64,000 bases of DNA from JTS-RE9 sp964649195 (GTDB lineage Bacteria > Planctomycetota > Phycisphaerae > Phycisphaerales > Phycisphaeraceae), in assembly GCA_964649195.1 (NCBI GenBank), contig CAZYPK010000002.1:21316-85315 (forward strand), given 5' to 3'. The notes below the pieces were generated by a model, which was not told where the DNA came from, did no database searches, and was given only the letters and a program-made list of their open reading frames with translations. A program made the translations under genes and the position numbers. Shown here piece after piece: positions 41,173 to 52,177 of this stretch. Position 1 is the first letter of the stretch; every line of letters starts with the position of its first letter.

Positions 41173-41514
41173 GTGGGGTTCTGGCGAGACCACAGCGGAC
41201 GGCTCACATTCGATCTGCCGGGTGTGGCTGCCACTGATTTCCCCGCCGTGTGCCGGAGCATCGCCGAGTCGCTGAGTCTCACTCCGAACGGCGACATCGT
41301 CGTCGGGTTGGGCCAAATGTTCCGGGATTTCCGGCGCGGGGATCAGGTCGTTGGCTTCGACTGGGATAACTGGATGGAGTTTATGGTCGTAGCTCAAACG
41401 CCGGCGTCCGAACCGCTCGTGCGGGACATCGCCGCATGGCTGAGTTCAAGCGTGTGGTCGGGACCGAGCAAGCAGGCCGAACCAGGCGCCGCAGCCGACG
41501 GCGGGGGCGTGTAG
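41173..41514 (+). CDS. Cassette gene 2: hypothetical protein
   Basis: 113 residues from a GTG with GAGGG 8 nt upstream, an arrangement matching cassette gene 1. FWRDHSGRLTFDLPGVAATDFPAVCRSIAESL and VGLGQMFRDFRRGDQVVGFDWDNW-like segments look like a compact globular domain but no family is recognised. The last ~12 codons and the stop lie inside attC-like repeat B, so the C-terminus may have been altered by recombination. An upstream ATG at 41086 would read through the leader hairpin and is not preferred. Confidence 0.6.
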   Translation: MGFWRDHSGRLTFDLPGVAATDFPAVCRSIAESLSLTPNGDIVVGLGQMFRDFRRGDQVVGFDWDNWMEFMVVAQTPASEPLVRDIAAWLSSSVWSGPSKQAEPGAAADGGGV

Positions 41515-41570
41515 GCTTTCCGGAGTTCAAGCTCACCAGGCCCTCACCGTTGCTGAGTTTGTTGTTAGGT
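41477..41570. repeat. attC-like inverted repeat B with intact core site
   Basis: Homologous to repeat A. Its right end is GTTAGGT (41564-41570), a perfect match to the integron core consensus GTTRRRY. The cassette-3 start codon follows 5 nt later, and that cassette ends with ACCTAAC (41783-41789), which matches the complementary RYYYAAC box. No integrase gene is in the window. Confidence 0.65.
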
Positions 41571-41574
41571 TGCA

Positions 41575-41775
41575 ATGGAATACCGCGAGTTTGACGACTT
41601 GCCGAACCACATCAAAGTGTGGCTTCGAGAAACCGGCCAGCCCAATCCGGAGATGTGGGTAAAGGAATCTATCCCTGCATTGAGCAACCGTTCTATTCTG
41701 GAGGTGGCCAGCGACGCTGACGGAGACCGGAGATTGGCGCATTACTGCTTTCGCGTTAAGACCGGTTTTCCGTGA
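41575..41775 (+). CDS. Cassette gene 3: small hypothetical protein
   Basis: 66 residues starting 5 nt after the GTTAGGT core site, without room for a Shine-Dalgarno, as in many integron cassettes. The sequence (IKVWLRETGQPNPEMWVKES, LEVASDADGDRRLAHYCFRV) is soluble and unrecognised. The stop is followed 7 bp later by ACCTAAC, so gene and boundaries make a plausible complete ~220-bp cassette. Confidence 0.6.
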   Translation: MEYREFDDLPNHIKVWLRETGQPNPEMWVKESIPALSNRSILEVASDADGDRRLAHYCFRVKTGFP

Positions 41776-42112
41776 ACTCGCCACCTAACCCAACTGCAGC
41801 AGTGGACGAGCGGCGCATGCGTCGAATGTTTCAATCGAGCCTCGTGCGTCCCCCGGAACTCGCCCTGAGCGGCAGGCTCATCGCCATATCCAAGGGTGAT
41901 GGCAAGACGCATCTGATTTTTTGATTCTTGGGATCGGCGAAACCCTGGCTCATCGCCGTTTCCGGGGCGATGGCAAGACGCTGCGACGCTCGGTCGATCA
42001 AGGCGGACGCAAGGCGGCGATCCGCATGATCAGAGACGTTCCGGCCGCTCTTGCTCGATTCGTTGGCGGCCCTGTCAAAGCGTTGATACTCAGAATGGCG
42101 GCGAGTTTTTAT
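41776..42112. other. Non-coding gap between cassettes and jetD
   Basis: After ACCTAAC (41783-41789) I see no second attC end. Two ~35-bp direct repeats occur at 41875-41910 and 41948-41982 (GGCTCATCGCC...GATGGCAAGACGC), each a small hairpin (CATCGCC with GGTGATG or GGCGATG). No gene is supported. Confidence 0.5.
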
Positions 42113-43291
42113 CTACTTGATGCGAGCCACAAACGCCTCAACCCTCGCAAAACCGATGCGGTCCTGTTCGAGCCGTAGATTCGTCGTTACGCGATTTTCA
42201 AGCAGCATGGTGTAGATGTGCTGTTCAGCAGGCGTGAGTCGGTTGAGCGGGCCGGTATGGCGCGTCTCGTCGGACTCTTCCACGCAAAGCGACCGGTGGT
42301 CGCGCAATGTCGCTTCGTCCATCAACATCGAACGCACCTGCGGAAAGGCGCTGCGCAACTGATCAAGGATACGAAACCCGTGGCTGTCGATGTCTCCCCA
42401 ATAATAAATCACCTTGTTCTTGAGCCAGCCGATCTCCTTCAGCGACTCCACGCCGTAGCCGAGACCGAAGATCACGATGGCACGAGGAAAGTCAGGAAAG
42501 CACAGACCGTTGACCTTGTTTTCCGTGATGAAGATCGTGTCAACATCAGGGCTGAATCGACACAGCTCCGCAAGAGGGACGGTCAAATCGCGCAGCCCGG
42601 CCAGTGCATGGGCCGCATCCAGAATGCGCAGGCGGATCAAGGGCGACTCATAGGACAGTCCGTAGCGCTGAGCGAACCCACGGGCAGTTGAACCGGAGGC
42701 ACTGGATTCAATGACGTTCTCCGGCAACACGGCATCGAGGAGCGACACCACCATGTTGCGGTGGTTTTCGATGAATTTGCTGTCAACGCCGGGGATGTCG
42801 AGTTGCCGCAGATAAAACCCCGGACGCGGATGGTTGAGAAAGTAACGACAGACCGCCAGGAACATGTTCCAATGCGGCGCCGCACCAAGAACATCGAGCG
42901 GCCGACTCATGAACACCGATTGCAGCGCGGGCCAGTCCGGCAATGTCGCCTCCGCCAAAGCCTTGAACTCGTTGAACTGACGCTGCTTCCCGATCAGACG
43001 CAGACAACATTCGCGCGAATCGATAACAACGTGAGAAGGGATTCGTTGAGTTCCAAGCTGCCTGTGGGACATCTCCTGGTATTGAATGGTGAAATGCCCA
43101 TTCGCATGCTTCTCAAGGTCCGCGATCCAATCCTTCACAGCGGCGTACTGGTCGCTGATGGCCCGGCCGCTGAGCGCACCGGCTGCCATTCTGAATGGGA
43201 ACAAGTCAGCTTGCGCGAGCCAGTCCCGAAAAATCCTCTGGCTGGTCCACAAACGTTGCGCCTTTTGCACGATGTGTTCAGGCTGAATCAC
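42113..43291 (-). CDS. jetD: Wadjet system nuclease subunit JetD
   Basis: 392 residues of the DUF3322/DUF2220 type. The N-terminal domain has LFPFRMAAG and a DWPALQSVF segment. The C-terminal TOPRIM-like domain carries ITENKVNG (Glu) and YYWGDIDSHGFRILDQL (DxD), the metal site with which JetD cuts plasmid DNA. Its ATG overlaps the stop of jetC (ATGA), as usual in these operons. Together with JetABC it recognises and cleaves small closed circular DNA, reducing plasmid transformation. Confidence 0.94.
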   Translation of the reverse strand: MIQPEHIVQKAQRLWTSQRIFRDWLAQADLFPFRMAAGALSGRAISDQYAAVKDWIADLEKHANGHFTIQYQEMSHRQLGTQRIPSHVVIDSRECCLRLIGKQRQFNEFKALAEATLPDWPALQSVFMSRPLDVLGAAPHWNMFLAVCRYFLNHPRPGFYLRQLDIPGVDSKFIENHRNMVVSLLDAVLPENVIESSASGSTARGFAQRYGLSYESPLIRLRILDAAHALAGLRDLTVPLAELCRFSPDVDTIFITENKVNGLCFPDFPRAIVIFGLGYGVESLKEIGWLKNKVIYYWGDIDSHGFRILDQLRSAFPQVRSMLMDEATLRDHRSLCVEESDETRHTGPLNRLTPAEQHIYTMLLENRVTTNLRLEQDRIGFARVEAFVARIK

Positions 43292-46200
43292 AATGACGAA
43301 TCCTCGGTGATCTGCGGCTGCGCGAAACGTTGCTTCTCCTCGCGGTAGGCGGTGATGGTGAGATTGCGAAGCTGTGAATGTTGACCATCCTCGTTGTGGA
43401 CGAAGTGAACGGACTGAACGTAATCCTCGATGATGTGGATCTTTTGCAGCGGCGTGATGATGAGCAACTGGAGATTCAGCTTTTTGAAGACATCCAGTCC
43501 ATATCTTGCAGATTCATCCGAACCGCGTCCGAACGCCTCGTCGATCATGACGAAACGAAACGAGCGGGATCGCGTCTCGCCCACCTTCAGGCCGAACTGA
43601 TACGCCAGCGCGGAGGCGAGAATGGTGTACGCCAGTTTTTCCTTCTGGCCCCCCGATTTGCCGGCTGAGTCGCTGTAGAACTCGCGCTCGGTGTCGTCCT
43701 CGCGCCATCGCTCACTGGCGAAGAACTCGAACCAGTTGCGAACATCGGTCACCTTTGCGGTCCAGCGCCGATCGGCTTCGGAAAGACCTTCGCGGCCGTT
43801 GAAGCGGTCGATCAGGGCTTTGACCTGAATGAACTTCTGCTCGGTGTAAATCTCGTCGGTCGCCCCTGCGAGTGTGTCGCCCATGCAGGATCGGAGGCTG
43901 GCCTGGAATTCACGGATTTCCTGGTCCACGCCGCGCTCATGTCCCAGCCGAATGTATGTGCCGGGGTTGTAGTCGATCTGCCGCAGCGACTCGTTGATCT
44001 GATTGATTTTTTCTTCAATGTCGCGCGCTTCCTTTTCAAGTTGGCTCTGGAGCAAGGCGATTTCCTGAATCGTACCCTGATTGAGCAGCTCCTTGAAGCG
44101 CGACTCATGACGGGGCAGATCCTCCTGCATGAGATGGTGCAGCATCTCTCGATATTCGCGGATGGCCTCTAGCGACGCATCGATTTCGCGCGTCGCAAGC
44201 GGGTAGGCGTTTTTGTACTCCTGCATCTGACGGACGATCTTTCCGTGCAGGCTTGACATCCGGTTGCTACAGGCGTCGATCATGTCTTGGAGCCACGATC
44301 GCATGTGGGTTTGGTTGGCGTCACAATTCTGAATGGTCAACTGCTCGTCCACGGACGCTTGGGACTGCATCTGATCCAGTTGAGGAAACAGTGTGTCCCG
44401 CTCAGTCGCTTCCACTTCATTTGCAACCTTCTGCGCGACGGCCAAAGCAGCCTCATCCAGTTCGATTTGCGTGTTGAGGCTGCCGCTTTCTCTAAGCAGT
44501 CTTGCTTCTGATTCCTGAGCACTTTTAATCTGGGCGGTGATTGTCATCAGTTGATGGCGCAGCGTCTTGAGAATGTCGTGACTCGCCTCAATCTCCTTAC
44601 GTTCCGTCTCCAGCGCATCGATCTGCACCGCCACGGCTTGCCAGTGGATGTCGTGATAATGTTCGATCGCAAGCAGGTCGCGCATCGCGTCCCGCTGGTG
44701 ACCGAGTGTCTCGAGTTGTTGAGTCAACGTTTTGGCCTGATCGAAATGCTTGCGCCCTTCGGATGCAATCTGCTCTTGCTGCCGCTTCAAGGCGGCGATC
44801 TTCTGCTGATTGTTCCACCCCAGAATGTATCGCGATGGATCATCGATACGGAACCGATCATCCTTCTCGTGTCGCTCTCCGCCACTTTTGACCTGCCCTT
44901 GCGCTGTGACAGCCTTGGGCAATCGACGGAACGTCTCCAGGTCGTCGGAGCATTCGTAATCAAAGCGATGCGCGAGTTGATCTTCAAGCCACGCATAGTG
45001 CTCGCTGTCGGGCTTGATTTCGAGTTTGCGCCAGAGCAGCGCAGGGTTGTCATCTTCTTTTCTGCGAGTTGCGGGTTGTGCCGCGCGCACCCGGTAGTAC
45101 ACGACGCGGCCTTGGAGGTGCGTTTGATCGACGTAGCGGCTGACCTCTGCATAGAGCGCCTCCGGAACGATCAGGCTCAGGCCGAACTGATGAAGCAGTC
45201 GCTCTGCAGCTCCATGCCAGCGGTGCTGATCGGCGCGAACCTGAATCAGTTCGCCCACGAAAGGCAGGTCATCATCAGGCACACCTAATGACTGGCACAT
45301 CTGCCGCCGCAAATCCAGATTGCGACGCGGAATGTTGCTCTGGCGCGCAGCGAGCGATTGAACTTCGCTATCGAGTTCGTCGTGCTGCTCCTTTAACTTG
45401 CGAAAAGAAACCTCTGCGTCGACGTGCGTTACTTCAAGATGATTCCGCTGTTCCTTGAGGGCTTCGAAAGCGCTCTCGGTCTTGTTTCTGTTGGCATAGA
45501 ATTGTTGATCATCGGCGGGCGGTGATAGCTCGAGTTGCTTGCACAATTGGGTGTACTTGTCGCACGATGTTTGGATTCGCCGGCGATGCTCGGTCAGGCG
45601 ATCAACTTCGCGTGCGATCTCATCGAGTCGCCGGCCTCCATTGTCGCTGATGCTTTGGTGAAGCTTCGTTTCCTGGTCGCGCAAATGCTCAAGCGAGGCT
45701 CGTTGTTGAGTGAGTCGGTTCTGGACACGGGTGAACTCCTGTCTGCGCTCTTGAAGTCGAATGCGCAGCAACTGTGCCTTGATCTGGGCAAAGTAGGCGT
45801 GCAGCGCATCGCGGCATGTCTGCATGTGCTGTCGCTCGCCGTCCAACCGTTGGTGTTGCTCGGCGTCGGCCGCCAAAGGCGTGAGCATGGCGATCTGCCG
45901 CTTGGCTTGCAGCACCGCTTCGTGGGCTTGGTTCAGGTTGTCGAAGTTCCGGCAGATATCCCGGACCTTCTCCTCGAAGTCCCCGGGCTCAAGCATGTGG
46001 CTGCGCACAAATTCCGTGAGGTTTCCCACCGATTTCATCGACACCGTCTGGTAGAACAGATCCATCGCCTTGCTGTTGCCGATGCCCAGCTTTCGGCGGA
46101 ATACCGCGGCATATTGGTTGAAACTCTCGAACAGTTCGACGGACGGTCGATCGCGCAGTCGGCGCTTGAGGTGGCGTATGTCGCCGGCGAAGTCGCCGAA

Positions 46201-46686
46201 GGCGTCCTTGATGCTCATGTCCGTATCCGCGACGAGGTGGAACCGTTCGGGCTGGCTCTTGCCCTCGCCGGTCCAGAACACCTGCGCCAAAGTCACGCAT
46301 TGCCCGTAGCCCCGGTTGATGAAGTGCGCGAGCAGGACACTGTAGTGCCGATGGTCGCGCAGTGACACGGCCTTGGCGCTGAGACGTTCGCCATCCTTCT
46401 CGCTTTTGTAGTGGCCCATCACATACGATCGCAGGCTGCGCTCGCGGCTTTCAGCGCCGGCCGCTTTGTTGTAAGTGATCCGCTGTGGCGGTACGAGCAA
46501 GGTGGTCAGCGCATCAACGATGGTGGACTTCCCCGAACCGATGTCGCCGGTGAGCAGCGCGTTGTCGCCTTGCGGGGTGATCGTCCAGACGCGTTCATCG
46601 AAGGTTCCCCAGTTGAAGAACTCGAATCGCTCGAGGCGAAAGCCCGCGTGAGCATCGCTCTCAATAAAGTCAAGCCGGTTCTGCAT
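43288..46686 (-). CDS. jetC: Wadjet system SMC/MukB-like ATPase JetC
   Basis: 1132 residues. Walker A GDIGSGKST is near residue 46-54, in an N-terminal half-ATPase that starts FRLERFEFFNWGTFDERVW. Two long coiled coils (about 220-430 and 640-900) flank a hinge region. The C-terminal half has the signature SGGQKEKLAYTILASAL and Walker B RFVMIDEAFGRGSDES. This is the loop-extruding motor of the complex. The ATG at 46686 lies inside the end of jetB, showing translational coupling; a TTG at 46704 is possible. Confidence 0.95.
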   Translation of the reverse strand: MQNRLDFIESDAHAGFRLERFEFFNWGTFDERVWTITPQGDNALLTGDIGSGKSTIVDALTTLLVPPQRITYNKAAGAESRERSLRSYVMGHYKSEKDGERLSAKAVSLRDHRHYSVLLAHFINRGYGQCVTLAQVFWTGEGKSQPERFHLVADTDMSIKDAFGDFAGDIRHLKRRLRDRPSVELFESFNQYAAVFRRKLGIGNSKAMDLFYQTVSMKSVGNLTEFVRSHMLEPGDFEEKVRDICRNFDNLNQAHEAVLQAKRQIAMLTPLAADAEQHQRLDGERQHMQTCRDALHAYFAQIKAQLLRIRLQERRQEFTRVQNRLTQQRASLEHLRDQETKLHQSISDNGGRRLDEIAREVDRLTEHRRRIQTSCDKYTQLCKQLELSPPADDQQFYANRNKTESAFEALKEQRNHLEVTHVDAEVSFRKLKEQHDELDSEVQSLAARQSNIPRRNLDLRRQMCQSLGVPDDDLPFVGELIQVRADQHRWHGAAERLLHQFGLSLIVPEALYAEVSRYVDQTHLQGRVVYYRVRAAQPATRRKEDDNPALLWRKLEIKPDSEHYAWLEDQLAHRFDYECSDDLETFRRLPKAVTAQGQVKSGGERHEKDDRFRIDDPSRYILGWNNQQKIAALKRQQEQIASEGRKHFDQAKTLTQQLETLGHQRDAMRDLLAIEHYHDIHWQAVAVQIDALETERKEIEASHDILKTLRHQLMTITAQIKSAQESEARLLRESGSLNTQIELDEAALAVAQKVANEVEATERDTLFPQLDQMQSQASVDEQLTIQNCDANQTHMRSWLQDMIDACSNRMSSLHGKIVRQMQEYKNAYPLATREIDASLEAIREYREMLHHLMQEDLPRHESRFKELLNQGTIQEIALLQSQLEKEARDIEEKINQINESLRQIDYNPGTYIRLGHERGVDQEIREFQASLRSCMGDTLAGATDEIYTEQKFIQVKALIDRFNGREGLSEADRRWTAKVTDVRNWFEFFASERWREDDTEREFYSDSAGKSGGQKEKLAYTILASALAYQFGLKVGETRSRSFRFVMIDEAFGRGSDESARYGLDVFKKLNLQLLIITPLQKIHIIEDYVQSVHFVHNEDGQHSQLRNLTITAYREEKQRFAQPQITEDSSL

Positions 46687-47278
46687 GGCTTCGATATTCC
46701 TCAAGTTTGGTCTTCAGGTCCGCAAGCCAGTCGGCATCGACGAGAGCCTTGATGATGCGTCGCACCTCATAAGTATCGGGCTGGCTCTTGAGCGATCGCA
46801 AAAGGCCCAACTCAATGACTTTGTTGATGTGGGCGTCGATCTGCTCGATGATTCGCGCCTCGTTGCTCTGCTCAGGTAAAAACACCCGCAGCATCTCCAC
46901 CACCTGCTCACGTGTGATGATCAAGCGCTGTTGGTCGCCGTCAGAATCGCTCTCGACAAGTTGTTTGCGCAACAGGACGCAGAGCAGGCTGACGGGGTAG
47001 CTCAGCGAACGCCGTTGAATCAGTCGGGGTAGTGCGGCTTCATCGCCATTGCCATCGCCATCCTCGTCACTGTCGCTGGCGCGCTGGCGCAAGAACGCGA
47101 ATCCCTCGGCTTGATCGAGTTCGAGTTCCAGACCGATGATGCGCAGGTAATCGACAATCGGCGCCTGGTGTTGCACAAGGATTTGCCATTGATCCTCATG
47201 CTGATCGCGGTAGAGCACGCCGCGCATCAGGTATATCAGAACCGGACCGACACGTTGTGCAAGCGACTGGTCCATCAT
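46670..47278 (-). CDS. jetB: Wadjet system subunit JetB (DUF4194)
   Basis: 202 residues. MukE-like winged-helix subunit that links the kleisin JetA to the JetC motor. YPVSLLCVLLRKQL, TREQVVEMLRVFLP and YEVRRIIKALVDADWL fit DUF4194. An acidic Asp/Gly/Asn-rich loop (about 67-80) is inserted. The gene starts 3 bp after the jetA stop and its end overlaps jetC. Confidence 0.92.
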   Translation of the reverse strand: MMDQSLAQRVGPVLIYLMRGVLYRDQHEDQWQILVQHQAPIVDYLRIIGLELELDQAEGFAFLRQRASDSDEDGDGNGDEAALPRLIQRRSLSYPVSLLCVLLRKQLVESDSDGDQQRLIITREQVVEMLRVFLPEQSNEARIIEQIDAHINKVIELGLLRSLKSQPDTYEVRRIIKALVDADWLADLKTKLEEYRSHAEPA

Positions 47279-47281
47279 CTC

Positions 47282-48722
47282 TCAGTGTGTAAAAATGACC
47301 TTCGGGACCTCCACCGAATATTGCCAGCCACGATCGTCGTTCCATAGGACGTTTCCCTGGTGGTCCTGGCCGATGGTGGCCCGTGGATCGTTGCCGGCCA
47401 TGCGCAGGTAGCACAAAACCTCGGCGAGCCCCTTTTGCACCGGATATCGTTCGCACAATTCGACCAGCGTGATCTGCGATCGATCGCGAAGCGCCTGTTC
47501 GATCTGGCTGCGCAGCATCGATTCGTCCACATGATGAATGGTGAAGAGGGCATCGGAATCGAACGTCGCTTTGCCATCCTGAAGCGTCACCTGCCCCAGT
47601 TGAAACGCCCTGTCGGGGCGAAACAGAGTCCGGGCGAGCGGCAGGTTGAATGTCACCCGCACATCATCAACCTGCATGAACACCCTGTCCGCCGGCGGCG
47701 CCTGATGAACCGCCACCGCATGGGTTTCAATCTGGCGCACCAAATCCATGATTCTCTTGTTGTCCAGCCAAACCTGATCATCGAGGAAGCGGCGAAGCTG
47801 ATCAATCAACGAAGCGCTTGTCCGCTGCACCTTCTCGCCCGCTTCCAGAAGATGATCGTGAATCCGGGCGAGCAGCGTTTCCTGCTCACCGTCGGCAATG
47901 ACATCCAGCGAGAACACACCTTTGAGCAACCGCGTCAATTCACCTTGCAGGCGCGGTGACATCAGCAGAGTCCAGAACGCGGCGAAGCTCTTGCCCTGAT
48001 CAGAATCGGAAATCGCATCACGCTGACCAAACACCTCGTCGAGCAGCAGGCCCTTCGTCGAATCAGCGGTGGCGATCTTCTCGCGAACATTGCGATCGAG
48101 CTGGCGGAAGTTGTCTTCAATCTGGCGAAAGTCCGTGAGTAGGCGCCGTGCCGTGTCCTCAGCTTGAAAGAATCGCTCCTTGATCTGGCGTGGATCGCCG
48201 GGCGTGAAGCGACCTGCTTGCAGTTCCTGAATCTGGATGTCAATGTCCTGCCTGCGGCTTTCCAATTCGGCGAGTCGCTGCTTGGGATCGGTCTCGGCGA
48301 CGCGCACCATATCGCGCAACAATTCGATGACCGTCAGCAGACGCGATTCGGTGCCGACGAAGTCGCGCTTCTCCAGACTCACGAGCCATTCGATCGCGCG
48401 CTCGCTCGCCGGGGTCAGGTCGTATTGAGGTTCGTCGCTGCGCTATCGGATAGTACTTGCGCAGAAAGGCGTGTTCGCCACCGGACCACTCCTCCAGATA
48501 GGCGGCTGGCGAACGGGGATAGCGATCATCGCCGCAGGTCTGCCTCAAGTGATGCAAGTAATCGTCAAGTTGCTCCTCAATGACGGGCTGCGCCAGAGCG
48601 CGGACATTCGGATAAACGAATGCGCGGTATAAGAAGGCAATGACGAATGGAGCATTGTTTGCGGCAAGCAACCGCCACGCCGGATGCTCGCGTCTAAGCG
48701 TCATAAGCAGGTCGTAATCCAT
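47282..48722 (-). pseudogene. jetA: Wadjet system kleisin subunit JetA (DUF3375), single-base frameshift
   Basis: The N-terminal part (48722 to about 48440, MDYDLLMTLRREHPAWRLL to LRKYYPIA) and the C-terminal part (about 48440 to 47282, DEPQYDLTPASERAIEWLVSLEKRDF onward) are in different frames. Removing one base from GCGCAGC (complement of 48437-48443) restores a continuous DUF3375 protein of about 479 residues at the conserved YYP...SDEP...DLTPA junction. GAGGAG lies 9 nt before the ATG. JetA is the MukF-like kleisin; without it the complex should not work. A sequencing error is an alternative to a true mutation. Confidence 0.88.
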
Positions 48723-48747
48723 CCCGGCATGCTCCTCGGAGACAGGC

Positions 48748-48756
48748 AGTATACCA
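48748..48756 (-). promoter_or_regulatory. Extended -10 promoter of the jet operon
   Basis: Reading on the minus strand, TGGTATACT (48756 to 48748) is an extended -10 (TGnTATACT) placed about 26 nt before the jetA ATG. No good -35 is seen, which is tolerable for extended -10 promoters. Confidence 0.5.
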
Positions 48757-49002
48757 CGTTTCATCTAATCGATTGCTGCTACCAGCGAAAGCCTGACCGA
48801 AAACATCTATGAGGGCGACGTTGCCGGTGGCGGATCGAATGGAGCACAGATAGGAGCAGCGGTGTGCGCATACCATGCTTGGCTGCGCAAATACATGGTG
48901 ACACGCCCGATCCGGACCGACTTTTGAGCAGACATGGGAACCCTCTCAGAGAATCCCTCCGCTACAAAGCGCTACAAATCGGCGGCTCTGAGACAGTCCC
49001 AG
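48757..49002. other. Non-coding gap between jet operon and tRNA-Ser
   Basis: No gene, tRNA fragment or clear direct repeat of the tRNA 3' end is visible. A plus-strand frame ending in the tRNA region (LRESLRYKALQIGGSET) is open but is not recognised and may be chance. Confidence 0.5.
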
Positions 49003-49044
49003 TAAAGCAAAAGCCCGTGTTGGCCAGGGTTGGCAAACACGGGC
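49003..49044 (-). terminator. Rho-independent terminator of tRNA-Ser(GCU)
   Basis: Arms 49013-49026 and 49031-49044 pair at 13 of 14 positions around a 4-nt loop. On the minus strand the stem is followed by TTTTGCTTT, 12 nt after the tRNA 3' end begins to be cleared. Confidence 0.75.
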
Positions 49045-49055
49045 GACAAGATAAA

Positions 49056-49145
49056 CGGAGAGGGAGGGATTCGAACCCTCGGTAAGTGAAATTCACCTAC
49101 GACGATTTAGCAAACCGTTGCCTTCAGCCGCTCGGCCACCTCTCC
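49056..49145 (-). tRNA. tRNA-Ser (anticodon GCU)
   Basis: 90 nt. Acceptor stem GGAGAGG/CCTCTCC with discriminator G, anticodon loop TTGCTAA (reads AGC/AGU), long type II variable arm and T-loop GGTTCGAATCC. Its 3' end faces the jet/cassette region, the orientation expected if an element had integrated at the tRNA. Confidence 0.95.
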
Positions 49146-49293
49146 GAAACATTGGCAGCGAGTGGAACGATAGCAGATCATTCGATACTTTTCCAACTCG
49201 ATATCGAGGCGATTCATTTTATCGGCATGGGATGGCGTGGTCGCCATCCATAAAAATTGCCTTGGCCGGTGGCAAACGAGCGATAGACTTGAG

Positions 49294-49370
49294 GGGCTTC
49301 TGAATAACCCGCCGATGTGCCGTGAGCCGGGGATTGCTACGCCGCAAGCGGCTGGTTCTTCAGGAATCCT
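49294..49370. repeat. CCGCTTGCGG dispersed element, reverse copy
   Basis: TTCTGAATAACCCGCCGATGT followed by TTGCTACGCCGCAAGCGGCT matches the reverse complement of the element at 61725-61785, with an extra ~15 bp in the centre. It lies upstream of the second PSD1 gene. Confidence 0.72.
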
Positions 49371-49429
49371 TAGAGATGATGTGTCAAGGTGGGTCTCACC
49401 AAGGTGACTCTCGGCAGGAGGCTGGTCGA

Positions 49430-52166
<2,737 letters not shown>

Positions 52167-52177
<11 letters not shown>

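Noticed and set aside
40300..42112. Direct repeat of the tRNA-Ser 3' end marking the far border of an integrated island
   Set aside because: I looked for the T-arm/acceptor sequence GAGGGATTCGAACCCTC between 40.2 and 42.1 kb and found none, so tRNA-targeted integration is not supported.
48864..49085. Integrase remnant next to tRNA-Ser(GCU)
   Set aside because: The open frame ends in the tRNA-derived RDSNPR peptide, and no catalytic Arg/His/Tyr motif of a tyrosine recombinase is visible.
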